DNA from: Flavobacteriales bacterium
GTDB taxonomy: Bacteria > Bacteroidota > Bacteroidia > Flavobacteriales_F > PHOS-HE28
Reading direction: 5' to 3'
NCBI GenBank assembly: GCA_016713875.1
Contig: JADJOI010000002.1
Location: 1 to 64,000, forward strand
DNA: 64,000 bases
Shown: positions 48,121 through 54,294 of the stretch, piece by piece
Position numbering within the stretch: position 1 is the first letter of the stretch
How the letters are laid out: the number at the start of each line of letters is the position of its first letter
The notes under the pieces: generated by a model
Databases searched by the model: none
What the model was told of the DNA's origin: nothing
Seen by the model: only the letters and a program-made list of their open reading frames with translations
Program-made: the position numbers and the translations under genes

Positions 48121-48480
48121 ATGGCACCCGCATCGCCAACCGGTAGTGACTTCAAGATCAAGTTCGATGGGCAGCAGCATCAGGTCGATGCGAACGTGCT
48201 GATCAGCAGCTTGATCCACACGACCGCGGTCGTTCAAGAGGTCAACCGTAGCCTGAACAGCGGGAAGAAAATCGAGATTAAGGTCAAGGCGCTCGAGCCG
48301 GGCAGCTTCCTGGTTCACATCGAGTTGGTCGAGAAGGCGGTGGACAGCCTGCGCGTCCACCATAGCCAACCTGTCCAAGACTGGGTCGAGGAACATGACC
48401 AGGAGATCGAACTGTTCTTCCTGCCCAGCTACTCCCCCGAACTGAATCCGGTGGAGATCGCCAACGCCGACTTGAGGTGA
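48121..48480 (+). CDS. chimeric ORF: 5' part of a small conserved protein fused to an IS630 transposase fragment
   Basis: 119 residues. Residues 1-66 (DFKIKFDGQQHQVDANVL, HTTAVVQEVNRSLNSGKK, IEIKVKALEPGSFLVHIEL) match, by recall, the start of a conserved Bacteroidota protein. From residue 72 on the sequence reads DSLRVHHSQPVQDWVEEHDQEIELFFLPSYSPELNPVE, the C-terminal DDE segment of an IS630-family transposase (..LPSYSPeLNPiE.., with the last catalytic Glu). The fusion point is near 48335. The reading frame ends at 48480 by frameshift, but transposase coding continues in another frame to 48611. The product is unlikely to work as either protein. Confidence 0.75.
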   Translation: MAPASPTGSDFKIKFDGQQHQVDANVLISSLIHTTAVVQEVNRSLNSGKKIEIKVKALEPGSFLVHIELVEKAVDSLRVHHSQPVQDWVEEHDQEIELFFLPSYSPELNPVEIANADLR

Positions 48481-48611
48481 CCACCTGCGCACCGGCGCGC
48501 AAGAAAGGCAAGCTCCACAAGGTCGCTTCAACACACCTGCGATCCTTGCAACAAGATCCCGATCGCATCGCCAGCTTCTTCCAAAAAGACACCGTCCGTT
48601 ATGCAGCTTGA
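48335..48611 (+). mobile_element. IS630-family insertion remnant (3' part)
   Basis: From DSLRVHH to the transposase C-terminus (KKGKLHKVASTHLRSLQQDP, IASFFQKDTVRYAA, TGA at 48609-48611). A frame change near 48475 breaks it. The 5' two thirds, including the first two catalytic Asp codons, are gone. No terminal inverted repeat pair could be identified. Confidence 0.75.
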
Positions 48612-48650
48612 ACCCTCAACACATCTCCGCCGACTCAATAATAGGCATGG

Positions 48651-50141
48651 TTATACATAGTCGAAAGCCTTCCAAAGCCCTCGGTGTACAATGATATCGC
48701 TGCTCAATACAAGACGAGCGCTGCTGCTATAGTGCCTCGACACGGGCCTTAGTTGACCATCAGCCTTTACTATCAAGTTTCCGATAGCACTCGCATCAAA
48801 CAGGAGTTTCAGAATATGCGTAGCATGTTCTTCTGTAATTCCCAAGCTCTCCATCTGGTCAGTAAATTTTTTAGATTGAAACCGATTTCTTCCAAAAAAC
48901 CTCAGTGATTGTATGGTTTTTTCGATGTCGGTTTCAGATATATGCCCTTTGAGTTCATCTTCCACCTCATGAACGAAGTAATTTTCAGAATATTTGGTCA
49001 ATCCAGTGATTATTTCACTGGTAGTAATCGGAATATTATCTCCCGTCGAACTTTCCTGAATGAACTTAAGGGCCATGATTAAATCTCGAGGAGTATTGCG
49101 CGTATGATAGAGAATGTATGCCGCCGTCAACCTTTCCCTTCCCTGCACCTCGATGATTTTTTTAAAATATATGTTGAAAATGTTGACTTCACTTTGTAGC
49201 GTAGCGGCAGCTCTGTAGTTGGCTAATTTAATGAGCCTACTCTTATAGATATCTCTATGGTCGTCATGCCAATCTAGAACTAGAGAATAGGTGTTGCGAA
49301 TTGCGTTGGAATTGTATAGTGGAAGTTTGTCAAACAAGTCAGTACGACAAGCTATAATTATTTTGAATGGATTACTTCCTTCTCGAAATTGCTGATTCAA
49401 ATGACTGCACTCACTAACTAGAGCGGATATCGAGTCGTAAGAATTCTTTTCAGAAAATAGTGCTCTGTCTAATCCGTCAATAAGTATGTAATGTTTGTTT
49501 TCGCTTTTTTGCTGCAGAAGAATAGTCATGGCATAGTCTACAAGCTTTGAGAAATTAATGTCCTTATTTTGATTCGTATTTCGATCATACTTGAATGTAT
49601 TAACTGTGGCATTTACCCCAAACAATGCATCAAATTCTATGCTTGGTCCATGTAATATGGATTTCGAGTCTCTAGTTTGCTGAACGATGTCGTCGAACTT
49701 AGTTGCGGGGGCAAAGCCAATTTGTCGTAATCCTTGCATAAACTTGTCATAGTCAGAATTGGGACTTCTTCCTTGGTCTTCGTAAAGGGACCAGAGAAGT
49801 TGAATTACGAGAATCCAAGTCCATGATTTTGGTAGGGTTTGTTCCTTTCCTATTGAACCAGAGAAACCAGCTGATTGAAAGTTCGAGAATGGAAACTGAT
49901 TTAGGTCATTAAAAGTAATTTGCTTATCGTAGGCCTGAGTACTTATGATTTTCTGTATGAGCGTCGACTTGCCTGATCCCTTTGTCCCCAGAATCAAAAA
50001 CTTTGATGATCCGAGCAGAGCGCCTAGATATCCACTCTCATCAAAGTATGCAGTCTCAACCAAACTTGGCGATTCGACTTTCTCAATTTCTGCGCTATGC
50101 TCTCCAAATACTATGTTCTTGAATGGCGCAATAGTACTCAT
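48651..50141 (-). CDS. AT-rich P-loop ATPase (Sll1717-like/KAP-like), candidate defence gene
   Basis: 496 residues in DNA far richer in A/T than the neighbours. The N-terminus has IVFGEHSAEIEKVESPSLVETAYF, then KFLILGTKGSGKSTLIQKI with Walker A GTKGSGKS at 52-59. Walker B is KHYILIDGLDRALF (about 216-228), and an Arg sensor-like region IIIACRTDLFDKLPLYN follows. A C-terminal helical part (LSRHYSSSARLVLSSDIIVHRGLWKAF) ends the protein. FG...AE.E....l....F...........L.LG.KGSGKS is the opening I associate with Sll1717-family P-loop ATPases, which occur as single genes near mobile DNA. Substrate and role are unknown; no membrane segment was seen. Strong codon and GC difference points to recent transfer. 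It has no neighbour on its strand. Confidence 0.65.
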   Translation of the reverse strand: MSTIAPFKNIVFGEHSAEIEKVESPSLVETAYFDESGYLGALLGSSKFLILGTKGSGKSTLIQKIISTQAYDKQITFNDLNQFPFSNFQSAGFSGSIGKEQTLPKSWTWILVIQLLWSLYEDQGRSPNSDYDKFMQGLRQIGFAPATKFDDIVQQTRDSKSILHGPSIEFDALFGVNATVNTFKYDRNTNQNKDINFSKLVDYAMTILLQQKSENKHYILIDGLDRALFSEKNSYDSISALVSECSHLNQQFREGSNPFKIIIACRTDLFDKLPLYNSNAIRNTYSLVLDWHDDHRDIYKSRLIKLANYRAAATLQSEVNIFNIYFKKIIEVQGRERLTAAYILYHTRNTPRDLIMALKFIQESSTGDNIPITTSEIITGLTKYSENYFVHEVEDELKGHISETDIEKTIQSLRFFGRNRFQSKKFTDQMESLGITEEHATHILKLLFDASAIGNLIVKADGQLRPVSRHYSSSARLVLSSDIIVHRGLWKAFDYV

Positions 50142-50194
50142 GTGATTCTGCGTTAGAGGGTCTCGGCATAGTTACGAAAAAAAAATGGGGGCTA

Positions 50195-50232
50195 GATCAC
50201 CACAGGGTGTCCGCCAAACCTCCACTCGCTCC
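50195..50232 (+). repeat. repeat family R1, copy a (left part only)
   Basis: GATCACCACAGGGTGTCC, then GCCAAACCTCC, joined to the 5' end of the next gene. The right half seen in the copies at 53.3 and 52.3 kb is missing. Confidence 0.6.
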
Positions 50233-50584
50233 CCCACACCCCCTGATCAACTACCTCAACCGCCGCTTCGTGCCCGTGAGCAATAGCGCCAATGGCGAGT
50301 TATCGCCCGAAGTGGTGTTCCACTACCAACAGACCGGCCGTATCGTCACGTGCCGCTATTCCGGTGGCCGCATCGTCAGCGGGCAGTTTATCGCCTTGGT
50401 GGATGCCGAGGGCCGCCTGGACATGCGCTACCACCAAGTGAACGACCGCGACAAACTGAAGACGGGCGTGTGCCGGTCAACGCCGGAGCTACTCCCCGAT
50501 GGGCGCATCCGCCTGCACGAGGCCTGGCGCTGGACCAGTGGGGATGGGTCGAGCGGGAGTTCGGTGTTGGAGGAGGTGCGGTGA
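50207..50584 (+). CDS. small conserved protein (often labelled n-acetylglutamate synthase-like), copy 1
   Basis: 125 residues if started at the GTG at 50207 inside repeat R1; homology with copy 2 (55552) begins only at the CTG at 50243, where copy 2 has ATG. The shared part reads FHYQQ.GRIVTCRYSGGRIVSG, LDMRYHQVND, STPELLPDGRIRLHEAWRW and TSGDGSSG.SVLEEVR. It is a beta-rich cytoplasmic protein found widely in Bacteroidota; the n-acetylglutamate synthase label has no support that I know of. The two copies differ at roughly 11 of 107 aligned residues. Loss of the ATG means this copy may be poorly expressed. Confidence 0.7.
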   Translation: MSAKPPLAPPHPLINYLNRRFVPVSNSANGELSPEVVFHYQQTGRIVTCRYSGGRIVSGQFIALVDAEGRLDMRYHQVNDRDKLKTGVCRSTPELLPDGRIRLHEAWRWTSGDGSSGSSVLEEVR

Positions 50585-50655
50585 GGGGGGCGGCAGTCTG
50601 TCTTGAGCCGTGAAGGGTGTTCAGCACTTCTTGAGGGTCGCAGGGTGTTCATCTT

Positions 50656-50706
50656 TAGCGCACGTGTTCCGAGCGCGGTGGAGCAAGCGGTCTGGCCACT
50701 TGGGCC
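50656..50706. repeat. repeat family R3, copy B
   Basis: GCGCACGTGTTCC, then GCGCGGTGGAGCAAGCGG and TCTGGCCACTTGGGCC. It ends 28 nt before the -7 box of the next gene. Confidence 0.55.
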
Positions 50707-50733
50707 CGCTGCTCATGCCTGTCCGGCCCGACC

Positions 50734-50741
50734 TAGCTTTG
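50734..50741 (+). promoter_or_regulatory. -7 box four nt before a start codon
   Basis: TAGCTTTG fits TAnnTTTG; the ATG is at 50746, so the transcript probably starts at the start codon. Confidence 0.6.
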
Positions 50742-50745
50742 AGCG

Positions 50746-51426
50746 ATGCGCACACCGCTCACCACCTTGCTGCCCGTTCTGGTGTTCGTCGCCTGCTCGT
50801 CCGCAAAGCACGATGAGGCACGGCTGCCCGCCAACGCGGGTGTGCGGTCCGCATCCACCATGATCTGCGGCGCCGAATGGTCGACCCACAACCTGGATGT
50901 GGCCACCTACCGCAACGGCGATCCCATCCCGCAGGTCACCGATCCTGCGGCGTGGGTGAAGCTGACCACCGGCGCGTGGTGCTGGTACAACAACGACTCG
51001 GCCACCTATCACGGGTATGGCCGCCTGTACAACTGGTACGCGGTGAACGATCCGCGTGGTCTCGCTCCGCAAGGCTGGCACGTGCTCACGGATGTGGAGT
51101 GGGAGGCGATGGAGACTTGCCTGGGCGAGGATTCGGTCGGGTATCGACTGCGGGCGGAAGGGCAATGGCGCTGCGCTGCCACGATGATCGACAACAGCAG
51201 TGGCTTTCATGGGCTGCCCAGTGGAAAGCGCTCAGCAGAGGGGATGTTCACCCATGCCGACAGCTCCGCGGTGTATTGGACAGCGGATGAAGGAAGTGTG
51301 AGCGATGCTTGGTGCGGGCGCTTGATCCACAATGAGAGCGTGCGTAGTGTTCCCACGATGATCACGGGCGTGGGCTACATGAACAAGGCAGAGGGGTACT
51401 CGGTGCGGTGCGTGAAGGACCGGTAG
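50746..51426 (+). CDS. FISUMP-domain lipoprotein
   Basis: 226 residues. Lipoprotein signal MRTPLTTLLPVLVFVACSS (Cys 17). The mature part is a Fibrobacter-succinogenes-major-paralogous domain: W.THNLDVATYRNGDPIPQVTDPAAW, GAWCWYNND, YGRLYNWYAVNDPRGLAPQGWHVLTDVEWEAME, FHGLPSGKRS, YWTADEGS and GYSVRCVKD. These C-type-lectin-like domains are common in surface proteins of Bacteroidota. It probably sits in the outer membrane; ligand unknown. One module of the repeat-separated region. Confidence 0.85.
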   Translation: MRTPLTTLLPVLVFVACSSAKHDEARLPANAGVRSASTMICGAEWSTHNLDVATYRNGDPIPQVTDPAAWVKLTTGAWCWYNNDSATYHGYGRLYNWYAVNDPRGLAPQGWHVLTDVEWEAMETCLGEDSVGYRLRAEGQWRCAATMIDNSSGFHGLPSGKRSAEGMFTHADSSAVYWTADEGSVSDAWCGRLIHNESVRSVPTMITGVGYMNKAEGYSVRCVKDR

Positions 51427-51460
51427 CGGGGGGGGCGTTGGCAACTGTGCCTCGCTGCGC

Positions 51461-52054
51461 TCACGGATGGAGGCGTTCCCCGCGCTCCAGCATCGCCACG
51501 AACTGCGCCAGGCGCTTCGTGCGCGTCTCCGGCTTCACGCTCTTCTCCAAGCGGTGCAGGATCGCGAAGCGGTTCTGGGCATTGAGCTCCTTGTAACAGG
51601 CCTTGGCACGTGGGCTCTTGCGCAGCGCGGCCAGCAGGTCCTTCGGTTCGGTGATGGTGGAGCCCGGGCTGTACGCGCGGTCCCACTCGCCGTTGGCCTT
51701 CGCGACCTCCATGGCTGCGAGCCCGGCGGGCATCATCACCCCGGCCTCGATCAATGCGAGCACGCGTTCGCGGTTGATCTGGCTCCAGATGCTGCGCGCC
51801 TTGCGGGGCGTGAAGTGTTGCACGAACGAAACCGCATCGTACGATTTCCGGATGGCGTCGATCCAGCCGTGGCAGAGCGCGGTCTCCACCGCCTCATCGT
51901 ACGTGAGGGTGACCAGGCCGCTGTTCTTCTTGCCGATGCGCAACCAGACACCGCTGTTCCTGGCGTGGTTCTTCGTCAGCCAGGCGTGCCACTCGCCGGT
52001 ATTCGCGAAGAGGTGTAATTCGCTCTCTTCGATGGTGGCGGTCCGCTTGGTCAT
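51461..52054 (-). CDS. YdeI/OmpD-associated family protein
   Basis: 197 residues from the ATG at 52054. HLFANTGEWHAWLTKNHARNSGVWLRIGKKNSG, TYDEAVETALCHGWIDAIRKSYDAVSFVQHFTPRKARSIWSQIN and MMPAGLAAMEVAKANGEWDRAY are the family's blocks; the C-terminal AALRKSPRAKACYKELNAQNRFAILHRLEKSVKPETRTKRL is the OmdA-like part. The family is linked to bacteriocin or antimicrobial-peptide protection in a few species, and its biochemistry is unknown. Cytoplasmic. Orientation is opposite to the flanking lipoprotein gene. Confidence 0.85.
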   Translation of the reverse strand: MTKRTATIEESELHLFANTGEWHAWLTKNHARNSGVWLRIGKKNSGLVTLTYDEAVETALCHGWIDAIRKSYDAVSFVQHFTPRKARSIWSQINRERVLALIEAGVMMPAGLAAMEVAKANGEWDRAYSPGSTITEPKDLLAALRKSPRAKACYKELNAQNRFAILHRLEKSVKPETRTKRLAQFVAMLERGERLHP

Positions 52055-52082
52055 GGTGCGAATTTCGGGTGTGTTCGCCCTC

Positions 52083-52141
52083 ATTGTCGCAAGTGTTCCG
52101 CGCGGGCGGGCAATTGCGTGGGCGAGCGGGCCACTTGTGAC
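52083..52141. repeat. repeat family R3, copy C, hairpin ends
   Basis: GTCGCAAGTG (52086-52095) pairs with CACTTGTGAC (52132-52141) with one G-U, enclosing GTTCC and a GC-rich loop containing CAATTGCG. It is the best paired R3 copy. Confidence 0.6.
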
Positions 52142-52254
52142 CTGCAAGCTGTCTTTGCGCAAGTCCGTTCCGGTCTGTTCGCCAGTCTCGCGCCTTCGCC
52201 AAGGCTTCGGCGGAGGCACTGTGACTGGCCCCGGCAGTACCTTGGAATGTGCCT

Positions 52255-52370
52255 AGACCACCGTAGAGTGTCCTCAAACCTCCGCAGTGGTCTCCCGCAC
52301 TTTTGGCGGCGCCCCTGCGGCTCGCAGCCGTGCTCACCACGCCATCTTCTCCGGCATTGCCTGCCGTAGC
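52255..52370 (+). repeat. repeat family R1, copy b
   Basis: ACCACCGTAGAGTGTCCTC, then AACCTCCGC, then TTTTGGCGGCGCCCCTGCGG and CTCGCAGCCGTGCTCACCACGC. The outer arms pair less well than in copy c. It lies between YdeI and the PIN-like toxin gene. Confidence 0.65.
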
Positions 52371-52397
52371 GCTTCGCGAAGGCAGTGGTCCAGCCCA

Positions 52398-52748
52398 TCA
52401 GTAGCTGCGCTGCCGAATACCATCCTCTTCGATCACCGTGAAGCGCCTTTCGAGAATGGTGCTAGTAGCGAGCGCATCGTGGATCAGCGCAGCGGCCGCC
52501 TTGGGATCTTTGCCGCGATAGCGCAGGAAGAGTACGGCCGGTGGTGAGTCGATACCGCCTTTGAAGATCAATTCGCCGTAATCCTAGTCAAACGTGAGGA
52601 TGATGCGGTCCTCGGCCTGCGCCATGGCGATCACCTGCTGGTCGGCAATGCCCGGTGCATCCGTGCGGACGCTCTTCACGTCGTGCCCGGCCGCGCGCAG
52701 AAGGTGAATGCTCGGGTCAGGAAAGTTCTCGTTGGCCAGGAAGCGCAT
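52398..52748 (-). pseudogene. PIN-like DUF5615 protein with an in-frame amber codon
   Basis: 116 codons. MRFLANENFPDPSIHLLRAAGHDVKSV, then DQQVIAMAQAEDRIILTFD, stop TAG at 52584-52586 (codon 55), then DYGELIFKGG, PPAVLFLRYRGKDPKAAAALIH and the C-terminus in the same frame. The order N-E-N-F/P, the D..Vi..A...dRIiLT.D.DfGeL and the final helix match DUF5615, a PIN-like nuclease fold used as the toxin partner of DUF433 proteins. The stop falls between the catalytic Asp of LTFD and DYGEL. It is either a real inactivation or a sequence error. It overlaps DUF433 by one base. Confidence 0.8.
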
Positions 52749-52984
52749 CACGCGGTGCGGCGCAGGGGCAGGTACATGGCCTGGTGCATGCCATCACGCA
52801 GATAGGCGAACACCGCTTTCAGGTCATCGGCCGTGATGTTCGGATAGCTCTCCAGCACATGTGCTTCGGTCCAGCCCTCGGCCATGAGTTCAAGGACGAG
52901 TTCCACGGAGATGCGCGTGCCCTTGATCACCGGCTTGCCCAGCAGGATGTCCTTGTCGGAGACGATGCGCGTGCGCCATTCCAT
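52748..52984 (-). CDS. DUF433 antitoxin-like protein
   Basis: 78 residues from the ATG at 52984. MEWRTRIVSDKDILLGKPVIKGTRISVELVLELMAEGWTEAHVLESYPNIT..D is the standard DUF433 pattern: a small helical HTH-like fold. DUF433 genes are regularly followed by DUF5615 genes, as here, and the pair is regarded as a VapBC-like type II toxin-antitoxin system. A TACCTTTG box lies six nt before the start. The gene stop overlaps the toxin start (TGATG). Confidence 0.9.
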   Translation of the reverse strand: MEWRTRIVSDKDILLGKPVIKGTRISVELVLELMAEGWTEAHVLESYPNITADDLKAVFAYLRDGMHQAMYLPLRRTA

Positions 52985-52990
52985 GATGAC

Positions 52991-52998
52991 CAAAGGTA
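52991..52998 (-). promoter_or_regulatory. -7 box six nt before the DUF433 start
   Basis: On the minus strand TACCTTTG, followed by GTCATC and the ATG. The mRNA would be leaderless or nearly so. Confidence 0.65.
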
Positions 52999-53042
52999 TG
53001 CAAAGTGAGCGTGCGTAGCCGTTCACCCATGCGGCTCACCTC

Positions 53043-53148
53043 CAGCCACTGCGCTCACTCACCTTGCCGATCTGGCGGTCCTAGTGCTCGCTTTGCGGTG
53101 GTTCCGGGGATGTGGTGGCAGGGCAGGGTCGCATCCGGAACCTGGAGG
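53043..53148 (+). repeat. direct repeat R2, copy a
   Basis: CCAGCCACTGCGCTCACTCA, CCTTGCCGATCTGGCGGTCC, GGTGGTTCCGGGGATG and AGGGTCGCATCCGGAACCTG appear in this order and again at 54041-54147, about 998 bp away, flanking the toxin-antitoxin pair. Confidence 0.8.
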
Positions 53149-53222
53149 GCAGCTTGCTCCTGCCGGGCGGCGATCAGGCGCCTATTGCGATACGGTGCAA
53201 GAGCTGAGGAGATAGCGGGGCT

Positions 53223-53297
53223 CCATTTGTCCAACAGCCTGTTGGACAAATGGGCGAGGGCGGTCCCAATTGTGCAACGGCTTGTTGCACAATTGGG
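53223..53297 (+). repeat. two adjacent hairpins with compensatory differences
   Basis: Hairpin 1: arms 53223-53237 and 53239-53253, 15 bp, perfect, one centre base. Hairpin 2: arms 53265-53280 and 53282-53297; 14 Watson-Crick pairs plus two G-U next to the centre. Aligned to each other, two pairs differ on both sides (T-A against A-T at 26/50 versus 69/93, and C-G against G-C at 31/45 versus 74/88), and two pairs change to G-U (numbers are offsets from 53200). No other difference occurs in the 15 shared pairs. No coding frame is needed to explain them. Confidence 0.9.
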
Positions 53298-53321
53298 CGG
53301 TTGTTCTCCGGTGATCCTGAA

Positions 53322-53425
53322 GCCACCGCAGGGTGTCCCCCCAACCTCCGCCGGGTCTCTCGCGCATTTGGCGGGGACCCTGCGGCTCGCGGCCGTGATC
53401 ACCACGCTATCTTCTCCGGGTCCTG
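53322..53425 (+). repeat. repeat family R1, copy c (most complete)
   Basis: CCGCAGGG-TG-TCCCC (53326-53340) pairs with GGGGACCCTGCGG (53373-53385): 13 bp with a TG bulge and a 32-nt loop. CTCGCGGCCGTGATCACCAC and GCTATCTTCTCCGG follow. Confidence 0.75.
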
Positions 53426-53461
53426 CCGCACGTCGCAGATGTCAACCGTGCCATCACGCCC

Positions 53462-53469
53462 TAACTTTG
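53462..53469 (+). promoter_or_regulatory. -7 box for the toxin-antitoxin operon
   Basis: TAACTTTG, exact match to TAnnTTTG, 17 nt before the antitoxin ATG. Confidence 0.6.
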
Positions 53470-53486
53470 GTCAACATTCATTCACC

Positions 53487-53723
53487 ATGGACATCGCCCT
53501 GAAGAAGCTCGACCTGATCCAACGCTTGATGCAGGTATGGGACGAGGCCACCTTGCAGCGCATCGCCAAGACCATCGAGGCGGAAGTGCCGGAGGTGGAC
53601 ATGGACATGAGCGATGAGGACTGGGCGGAGCTGGAGCGCAGGCGCGCAGAACACCTGCACGGTGAAGGGAAGTCCTACACCAAGGACGAGGCGATGCGCC
53701 TATTGCGAGCTGGCCGGAAATGA
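53487..53723 (+). CDS. antitoxin-like protein of a RelE/ParE-type module
   Basis: 78 residues. An N-terminal helix (MDIALKKLDLIQRLMQVWDEATLQRIAKTIE), an acidic middle (EVPEVDMDMSDEDWAELERRRAEHL), and a C-terminal YTKDEAMRLLRAGRK, the last part resembling the toxin-binding tail of small Bacteroidota addiction-module proteins. It is followed by a ParE-type toxin with an ATGA overlap, which is the main support. R2 copies flank the pair on both sides. Confidence 0.8.
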   Translation: MDIALKKLDLIQRLMQVWDEATLQRIAKTIEAEVPEVDMDMSDEDWAELERRRAEHLHGEGKSYTKDEAMRLLRAGRK

Positions 53724-54016
53724 AACGCTTCGCGCTCGATGCGCGGCAGGTTGCGCTTGACGATGCCGCAGCGATCTGTGACTGGTACGAGGAACAGCAA
53801 CCCGGTTTGGGTGATCGCTTCCTCGCCGCTTTGGACGCCTGCTTTGAGGACTTGATGAGTAGTCCGTTCCGGCAAGTGCGGAAGGAGCCGTTCCGTTATG
53901 CGAGCATTCAAGGCTTTCCGCATTATCGCGTGGTGTTCGCGGTCGATGGCGAGGTCATCACCGTGTACCAAGTGCGGCACACGAGCCGCAAGCCACATCC
54001 CAAGTTCGGCCCGTGA
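53720..54016 (+). CDS. RelE/ParE-family toxin
   Basis: 98 residues. LDARQVALDDAAAICDWYEEQQPGLGDRFLAALDACFEDLMSSP, then YRVVFAVDGEVITVYQVRHTSR, matches the RelE/ParE fold: helix pair, beta-hairpin and the C-terminal v..v.H..R. The ParE branch (gyrase poison) is likelier than the mRNase branch, but residues alone do not decide. Start overlaps the antitoxin stop, so translation is coupled. Confidence 0.85.
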   Translation: MKRFALDARQVALDDAAAICDWYEEQQPGLGDRFLAALDACFEDLMSSPFRQVRKEPFRYASIQGFPHYRVVFAVDGEVITVYQVRHTSRKPHPKFGP

Positions 54017-54040
54017 ACGATCGACCCGGCGGCCGCCCCC

Positions 54041-54147
54041 CAGCCACTGCGCTAACTCACCTTGCCGATCTGGCGGTCCTGTTTGCTCACTATCCGGTGG
54101 TTCCGGGGATGAGGCGGCAGGGAAGGGTCGCATCCGGAACCTGGAGG
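54041..54147 (+). repeat. direct repeat R2, copy b
   Basis: Same blocks as 53043-53148 with scattered substitutions (for example GCTAACTCA for GCTCACTCA). Lies 25 nt after the toxin stop. Confidence 0.8.
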
Positions 54148-54183
54148 AGCTTGGGCCGACCTGACGGCGGTCAGATGCTACTG

Positions 54184-54230
54184 GACCACCGCAGGGTGTC
54201 CACCCGGACCACCGCCGGGTCAGTCCGCTG
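54184..54230 (+). repeat. repeat family R1, copy d (truncated)
   Basis: ACCACCGCAGGGTGTCCACC, then ACCACCGCCGGGTCAGTCCGC; the right arm is missing. Confidence 0.65.
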
Positions 54231-54294
54231 CTGTTGAGAGGGCATCGGCCTGTCGATCACCGGGCATACGGGGCGCTTGGTTTAGGTTCGCGCG

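Noticed and set aside
53223..53253. Integron attC site
   Set aside because: GTCCAAC and GTTGGAC look like the RYYYAAC and GTTRRRY boxes but are only five bases apart at the centre of a palindrome, not at the ends of a 60-140 bp site, and the sister hairpin does not match. No integron integrase is in the window.
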